DNA of 64,000 nt from Crossaster papposus (taxonomy: Eukaryota; Echinodermata; Asteroidea; Velatida; Solasteridae), in NCBI GenBank assembly GCA_037893245.1, contig JBAIAA010000101.1, positions 1,364,001 to 1,428,000 of the forward strand, given 5' to 3'. A program made the translations under genes and the position numbers. The notes below the pieces were generated by a model that saw nothing but the letters and a program-made list of their open reading frames with translations, was not told the DNA's origin and did no database searches. Position 1 is the stretch's first letter, and each line of letters starts with the position of its first letter. This document shows, piece after piece, positions 61,801-64,000 of this stretch.

Positions 61801-63486
61801 ATATAAGACAATAGGTAGTAATAAAAAAACAATCAAGTGAACTGTGGAGAATATACAAACTTGGAGTCAGAAGAAACATTTATCACACAGAAAAAAAATG
61901 AGAAACATTTCAAAAGGATTGAAAAACCATTGTATAGAAGTATAACGATAGACTGATTCTAGGCAGTTTTCCAGGAGAATCACGTGGGAGGCAGGCCACG
62001 GAGGAGCCCCTAGACACACGGCACCCTGTCTAAATGGGTTCCGCAAGGCCGGCCAATTTCCTTGCAGTTTAAGGGCCCGGGGCCCTCTAGGTATTGGAGA
62101 GTTAAGAAAGACCACTGGAAGAGATATTTGAACACACTACCGACGACGCATGATGTAACGCAACCGTTTGTCTTACAAAACTTTGCCAAAGTGTTAAAAC
62201 AAAAAATCGTACCCTAATTTTTTTGGCAGATTTAGTCTTGTACTTAGTAACAGAAGAGAGTGAGCAAGGGGTTTCACTGTACTGTGTACCATCCTTTCTC
62301 CTTGACTTCATTCCAATCTCTTTCACTTACGTCATGTCTTCAAGAAGGTTGCATTGGCTCACGCTGGTCTGATCCACAAATATCTCAAAGTTGTTGTCTG
62401 TGTTTACCACTGCAAATCAAAACACACGTAAATCAAACGTAATTTTCTACAAGCTTGTAAAAGCAAAGAAAAAACTGTTGAGTTTCAAATGGACTGTCAT
62501 TACTCAAACTGACTCCTACACATTTTGAATAATTCCACAGGTTTTAGCTTTTAACCAGTTCGCGGCGAAGGACGTAAATACACGCAAAGCTTTTCCCAGA
62601 TTCAAAACGGATGACGCATAAACACGTCACGAGCAAGGCCAGAAATGTCTGTCAGCAGCGGGCAAGGCCGGAAATGCGTGGGTGTGCTTCCCGGTACCAT
62701 CGGCCTGAACCCGCCTCGGATCAAGTTTTGTTAAAAATAATCCTGCGCCTCGGCTCGGTGATGTTAAAATAATCCCGGCGCAAACTGGTTAAGAAGAAAT
62801 CGTACAAGAACAAAATATATGGATATCTAGAGACATGTGTATCTATGGAAGTAGCTATAGGGGCAACTAAAGGGGTTACTATTGAGGTACACGTTTTACT
62901 GAGATGGGATTTCACTCGGGGTATTAAGATCCCATAGTTTTTATATTGATTTTGCATCTAATTCAACCTGTAATTTATTTATTTTTTTACTTGTGGTAAT
63001 GCTGGATTTTTTTTTTTTTAATTGTCCTGTATTTTAATGTAAGCATATTTGTCTTTCATGTTCTTAACCAGTTTGCGCCGGTATTATTTCAACATCACCG
63101 AGCCGACGTGCGGGATAATTTTTAACGAAACTTGATCCGAAGCGGGTTCAGGCCGCCAGTACCGGGAAGCACACCCACGCATTTCCGGCCTTGCTCGCTG
63201 CTGACAGACATTTACGGCCTTGCTCGTGGCGTGTTTATGCGTCATCTGTTTTGATCCTGGGGAAAACTTTGCATTTATATTCGTCATCCGGCACGAACTG
63301 GTTAATAAAAATTTTGGGCTATCCAAGGTTAAATTAACTGTCTTTGTTTTGGGTACTTTTAACCTCAATAAATAAATCGATCAATCAAATCTCCATCCAG
63401 AGGAACTTACCAAGTGTGAAAAGATGAGTCTTTTTGTCAGTGAAGACGCGAGCAAAGTTGCCTGATGGTTTCTTAGCATGCTTTTC
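49836..63486 (-). CDS. CANX: calnexin, 11 coding exons, 5' end outside window
   Basis: Type I ER-membrane lectin chaperone that holds monoglucosylated N-glycoproteins. Exons in gene order: 63486-63411, 62409-62331, 61337-61263, 60286-60137, 57843-57803, 57131-56944, 56071-55925, 55747-55631, 54100-53861, 52761-52715 and 49878-49836. All junctions are GT-AG and phase-consistent, giving 400 residues and stop TAA; vertebrate calnexin has about 590, so about the first 200-230 residues (signal peptide and most of the lectin domain) lie beyond 64000. Visible: EKHAKKP and [11 protein letters not shown] of the lectin domain; four P-domain motif 1 repeats (such as [10 protein letters not shown]); four motif 2 repeats (such as NPDYKGKW); the P-domain cysteine pair [16 protein letters not shown]; a membrane segment [18 protein letters not shown]; a Glu-rich tail; and a basic end [13 protein letters not shown] where vertebrates carry RNRKPRRE. 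Calmegin is the nearest alternative, but that is a vertebrate testis paralogue. Confidence 0.94.
50207..50434 (-). mobile_element. family A element
   Basis: TTAACCAGTTTGAGCCGGAT to CGGCACAAACTGGTTAA, in the last calnexin intron. Confidence 0.87.
50615..50860. mobile_element. element with AGGGGCCAATTTCA ends
   Basis: Inverted ends AGGGGCCAATTTCACGGAGC, TGCTAAGCACAA and complement to CCCCT. The same ends occur at 56180-56336 and, partly, 58190-58217. Confidence 0.8.
50893..51131. mobile_element. element with GGGCCTTTTCGAAACCGTTG ends
   Basis: The left 40 bases, continuing CTTCGTCTTTGGCTTTGGCT, are mirrored at 51091-51131. A related CCCAACTTCGTCTTCG stretch is at 26840. Confidence 0.78.
51254..52706. 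mobile_element. Mutator-like element with long inverted repeats
   Basis: Ends TAGCCTTGGTCAAG...CTTGACCAAGGCTA. Pairing continues with gaps for about 180 bp per side (GACCTC-CGGCCACTATT, GCAAA-CTGAGG, CGCCTTGGATCATT). A 9-bp duplication CAACTCACC flanks it (51245-51253, 52707-52715). Long TIRs with a 9-bp duplication fit the Mutator superfamily. No transposase is visible; the interior holds a helicase fragment. Confidence 0.72.
51609..51793 (+). pseudogene. RecQ-like helicase fragment, frameshifted
   Basis: Starts ATGGCAGATATTCAG ([13 protein letters not shown]) and reaches [12 protein letters not shown], the motif 0 of RecQ helicases (FRPxQ). After a frame change it reads ESFLRGL, and after another [15 protein letters not shown], the Walker A motif in its usual RecQ-like form, then a stop. 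Only the first about 60 residues of a helicase core are present, so this is a captured or decayed fragment. It lies inside the Mutator-like element. Confidence 0.72.
52715..52761 (-). CDS. CANX: calnexin coding exon (cytosolic tail)
   Basis: Acceptor AATATTTTATTGTAG, donor GTGAGTTG. It encodes [15 protein letters not shown] and two bases, starting in phase 0, comparable with the vertebrate EEDGGTVSQ segment. The donor lies inside the 9-bp target duplication of the Mutator-like element at 51254-52706, so only about 8 original intron bases separate exon and transposon. Confidence 0.72.
53034..53710. mobile_element. family C element containing a SINE
   Basis: Ends CATATGTGACCCGCTCCCAC, ACAACCAGACATAAGTG and the complement CGACTTATGTCGGGTTTCGT, AGGAGTGGGTCCCATATT. 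The SINE at 53108-53384 interrupts it. Confidence 0.75.
53108..53384 (+). mobile_element. tRNA-derived SINE, third copy
   Basis: A box GTGGTCGGGCGGTTAAGA, B box GGGTTCGAGTCCCGG, the CTTCGTCCTTCGGATGGGAT and GTAAAAGAACCCAGTAACAC domains, and an (ATC)n tail. Confidence 0.88.
53861..54100 (-). CDS. CANX: calnexin coding exon (acidic cytosolic tail)
   Basis: Acceptor TTTTTTAACAG. It encodes [19 protein letters not shown], a long run of Glu, Gly and Gln, then [13 protein letters not shown]. Read through, it would stop two codons later, but CAG|GTATGA is a donor and two further exons follow in phase and end in a calnexin-like basic tail, so splicing is preferred. Confidence 0.85.
54190..54335. repeat. 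AGTCGAGTCCATCACAAGTCC element end and repeats
   Basis: GGATGTAGTCGAGTCCATCA matches the inverted end of 36475-36738; CTAAAGGACTCGCTAAAGGA repeats and TTATGGACTCAGTTGACG close it. Confidence 0.5.
54415..54832. mobile_element. family C element
   Basis: CATATGTGACCCACCACCCC, AAAACCAGGCTAAAGTCG and complement CCTGGTTTTGGCCTGGTGGG, TCACATAT. Interior CTGCCGTTCGCGGCAACAAG hairpin. Confidence 0.82.
55068..55228 (+). mobile_element. family A relic (old subfamily)
   Basis: GCCGGCATCTGTGAGACACA, ATTTCCGGCCTTGATCGTGA and GTCGTCCGACGCGAAATAG; left end lost. Confidence 0.6.
55335..55595 (+). mobile_element. tRNA-like SINE of a second type
   Basis: ACATGGCCTAGTTGTCTGGA resembles an A box and GGGGGTTCGAGCCCAGCC a B box about 55 bp on. 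The body does not match the other SINEs here. Confidence 0.5.
55631..55747 (-). CDS. CANX: calnexin coding exon (transmembrane segment)
   Basis: Acceptor TTATGTTTCAG, donor GTAAGG, phase 0/0. It encodes [18 protein letters not shown], the hydrophobic [15 protein letters not shown], and a basic cytosolic stop FRVCFRR. Vertebrates have MIEAAEERPWLWVVYILTV here. Confidence 0.94.
55848..55912. mobile_element. SINE 3' tail fragment
   Basis: GATATGCGCTAATGCGCTAT, ATAAGAAAGGTTTATTATTC then (TTA)n, a typical SINE end. It stops about 12 bp from the calnexin splice donor at 55924. Confidence 0.45.
55925..56071 (-). CDS. CANX: calnexin coding exon (C-terminal part of the lectin domain)
   Basis: Acceptor TTGTTTGTTTCAG, donor GTGAGT, phase 0/0, 49 codons. 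It encodes [20 protein letters not shown] and [18 protein letters not shown], the strand returning to the globular domain. Confidence 0.94.
56180..56336. mobile_element. element with AGGGGCTAATTTTA ends
   Basis: Shorter relative of 50615-50860: GGGGCTAATTTTATAGAGCT, GCTAAGCACAA to ATGAAATTGGGCCC. Confidence 0.7.
56656..56862. mobile_element. short inverted-repeat element
   Basis: AATAGAGAGGTTTCGTCTGC, GAACAGATACG mirrored at the right end (CGTATCCGTTCGTATGCGAA, ACCTCTCTATT). The interior repeats CGTACGCGTAC. Confidence 0.78.
56944..57131 (-). CDS. CANX: calnexin coding exon (P-domain motif 2 repeats)
   Basis: Acceptor TTACTATTGACAG, donor GTGAGT. It contains [50 protein letters not shown] and EPFRMTTI. 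The two cysteines form the P-domain disulfide. This arm carries the ERp57-binding tip in vertebrates. Confidence 0.95.
57237..57372 (+). mobile_element. family A element, left half
   Basis: TTAACCAGTTCGCGTCGGGA through CGCATTTCCGGCCTTGCTCG, then replaced by other sequence and the 15-bp array. Confidence 0.85.
57402..57754. repeat. 15-bp minisatellite, about 23 copies
   Basis: Nearly identical units of GGATCACTGTCGGCA. Because 15 is a multiple of three the array is open in several frames on both strands; on the minus strand in the calnexin frame it reads DSDPA. It lies in the calnexin intron 57132-57802, ending 49 bp from the upstream exon. Confidence 0.97.
57803..57843 (-). CDS. CANX: calnexin coding exon (P-domain turn)
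   Basis: A 41-base exon: acceptor TGTTTGTTGCAG, donor GTAAGT. It encodes [13 protein letters not shown], the junction from motif 1 to motif 2 repeats (vertebrate DEDMDGEWEAPQI). The following intron is open in this frame for about 170 codons (see findings). Confidence 0.92.
58190..58220. repeat. right-end fragment of the AGGGGCCAATTTCA family
   Basis: TTTTGCTTAGCAACTCCATG, AAATTGGCCA matches the right end of 50615-50860; the rest of the element is too diverged to bound. Confidence 0.5.
58433..58862. mobile_element. family C element, complete
   Basis: TATGTGACCTGGCACCACGA, AATGAGCGGAAAGTCGC and complement GCGACTTTCCACCCATTTCG, TGGTGCCAGGTCACATATA. Its interior matches 140-480. Confidence 0.88.
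59061..60101. repeat. 22-bp minisatellite, about 47 copies
   Basis: Unit AGCAAGTTGATGAATTAAGA plus AG, varying at GATGAA/GAAGAA and AGAGC/AGGGC. It ends about 36 bp from the donor of the calnexin exon at 60137. Confidence 0.97.
60137..60286 (-). CDS. CANX: calnexin coding exon (P-domain motif 1, repeats 2-4)
   Basis: Phase requires the acceptor TTTAATCTTTGAAG, giving [18 protein letters not shown], then [14 protein letters not shown] and [11 protein letters not shown]. The nearby GATACAG would break the frame. Donor GTAACC. A 22-bp minisatellite starts about 36 bp inside the following intron. Confidence 0.9.
60331..60544 (+). mobile_element. family A element
   Basis: TATAACCAGTTCGTGCCGGG to CCGGCGCGAACTGGTCAA; both TTAA ends have one change. 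Confidence 0.82.
60797..61134. mobile_element. family C element
   Basis: CATATGTGACTGGCTCTACA, AAAAGGT and complement ACCTTTTCGTAGAGCTGTCA, CATATG. Confidence 0.75.
61263..61337 (-). CDS. CANX: calnexin coding exon (P-domain motif 1, first repeat)
   Basis: Acceptor ATCCTCCGCAG, donor GTAAGA. It encodes [20 protein letters not shown] plus DNRK, the first I-DP---KP-DWD repeat. A SINE begins about 35 bp upstream in gene orientation. Confidence 0.94.
61372..61640 (+). mobile_element. tRNA-derived SINE of a third type
   Basis: A box TTGGCGTAGCGGTTCTTTCC, B box GGGTTCGAACCCCGTC, body CCTGCCTGACTCCGTGGGTT, tail AAATAAATAAAAATAAATAG. Confidence 0.75.
61641..62330. other. calnexin intron, no recognised element
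   Basis: Only three TTTAGG units at 61733-61753 stand out. Confidence 0.4.
62331..62409 (-). CDS. CANX: calnexin coding exon (lectin domain to P-domain)
   Basis: Acceptor TGATTTGCAG, donor GTAAGT. It encodes [19 protein letters not shown] and CNLLEDMT. Vertebrate counterpart: NPDNSFEILVDQ...GNLLNDMT. Confidence 0.93.
62551..62792 (-). mobile_element. family A element
   Basis: TTAACCAGTTCGCGGCGAAG to CCGGCGCAAACTGGTTAA, complete. Confidence 0.88.
63064..63305 (+). mobile_element. family A element
   Basis: TTAACCAGTTTGCGCCGGTA to CCGGCACGAACTGGTTAA, complete, about 105 bp from a calnexin exon. Confidence 0.9.
63411..63486 (-). CDS. CANX: calnexin coding exon (lectin domain)
   Basis: Acceptor GATACTTGCAG, donor GTAAGT. 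It encodes [19 protein letters not shown] and THLFTL, matching the vertebrate EEKHAKRPDADLKTYFTDKK region just before the P-domain. Confidence 0.93.
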
Positions 63487-64000
63487 CTGCAAGTATCAAA
63501 AACACAGAAGTATATTACGACCAAAGACCACACAAAACAACTCAACTACCAACAGTGAATTATGTACGCTAACAGTTTAGGTAACAAAGCTGTAGAACAA
63601 TTCATCATCATTACTTAGATTACTCTGTTGTATCTGACCGCATCAAAATCTGCTTCTGACATAGTTAACAGTGACACAACCAATTGGGTAAATGTTTTCA
63701 TGAAAAATCCTCAAGCAAGAATTCCATATCCAGACATCAGATGTTGTTATGCTAAGGTCGTCCAAGCTTTACCACAAAGGACGCTTACATTTCGGAAGTT
63801 GAAGAACACTGAAGGATCAATAAACTAGGTTTTTCCTTAACAATACTTTTTGTCTGTTGTGGCCTATAAGTTTAGTACTTGGATAATGTCCAGATATGGA
63901 ATTCCTTCCAATTCCAAGGGTAGTTTAACACTGCTCTTAGTGTTTCAGTAATAGTGTACGGTATTCCATATGCAACCCTCACACACAAGGTTGTTTACCA
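63487..64000. other. calnexin intron, no exon found
   Basis: Upstream (in gene orientation) of the first visible calnexin exon. Neither strand shows a family-like exon; the + frame at 63628-63828 has no support. Confidence 0.5.

Noticed and set aside
63628..63828. 66-codon + ORF as an exon
   Set aside because: No family resemblance, no flanking gene on that strand, no suitable splice sites.

Overview
This is eukaryotic nuclear DNA from an animal. It is AT-rich, intron-rich and packed with short non-autonomous transposons, tRNA-derived SINEs and minisatellites. The two genes, the many TGTACATGTAC runs and the kinds of repeat fit a marine invertebrate deuterostome, most likely an echinoderm. 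That assignment is an inference; a hemichordate or cephalochordate cannot be excluded from one window. There are no operons, ribosome binding sites or CRISPR arrays.

Two protein-coding genes can be reconstructed exon by exon with consistent splice phases. On the + strand, twelve coding exons between 582 and 38033 encode the C-terminal 458 residues of an MGAT4-type N-acetylglucosaminyltransferase IV (closest to MGAT4B), which builds the beta-1,4 branch of complex N-glycans in the Golgi. Its N-terminal anchor and stem lie left of the window. On the - strand, eleven coding exons between 63486 and 49836 encode the C-terminal 400 residues of calnexin, the lectin chaperone of the ER membrane. They cover the P-domain, the rest of the lectin domain, the membrane segment and the acidic/basic tail. 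The first calnexin exons lie right of the window. The genes are convergent (tail to tail) and both serve N-glycoprotein maturation. From memory, human MGAT4B and CANX also lie close together at 5q35.3, so this may be an old linkage.

Nearly everything else is mobile or repetitive DNA in introns and in the intergenic space (38034-49835). Family names used below: A = about 240-bp elements with TTAA ends and the inverted repeat CCAGTTCGCGCCGG (piggyBac-like, about 19 copies). B = about 400-bp elements with ends AGGTAGGATACACCATT (about 14 copies). C = elements that share only the outer terminus TATGTGACC (8 copies). D = GCTGCGTTCCAATCGCG (2). E = GCCGCGTTCGCATTGGAC (3). T = elements ending in telomere-like TTAACCCTAAC. 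Larger elements are a Penelope-like retroelement with reverse transcriptase and GIY-YIG regions (43855-45857), a non-LTR reverse transcriptase fragment inside a family A relic (27826-28995), a Harbinger-like element built around a perfect 240-bp palindrome (20239-21511), and a Mutator-like element with long inverted repeats and a broken RecQ-like helicase piece (51254-52706).

Most notable: the Mutator-like element sits in the last calnexin intron and its 9-bp target duplication copies the splice donor of the preceding exon. In another calnexin intron a 15-bp minisatellite stays open in the calnexin reading frame, so intron retention would add about 23 DSDPA pentapeptides to the P-domain.
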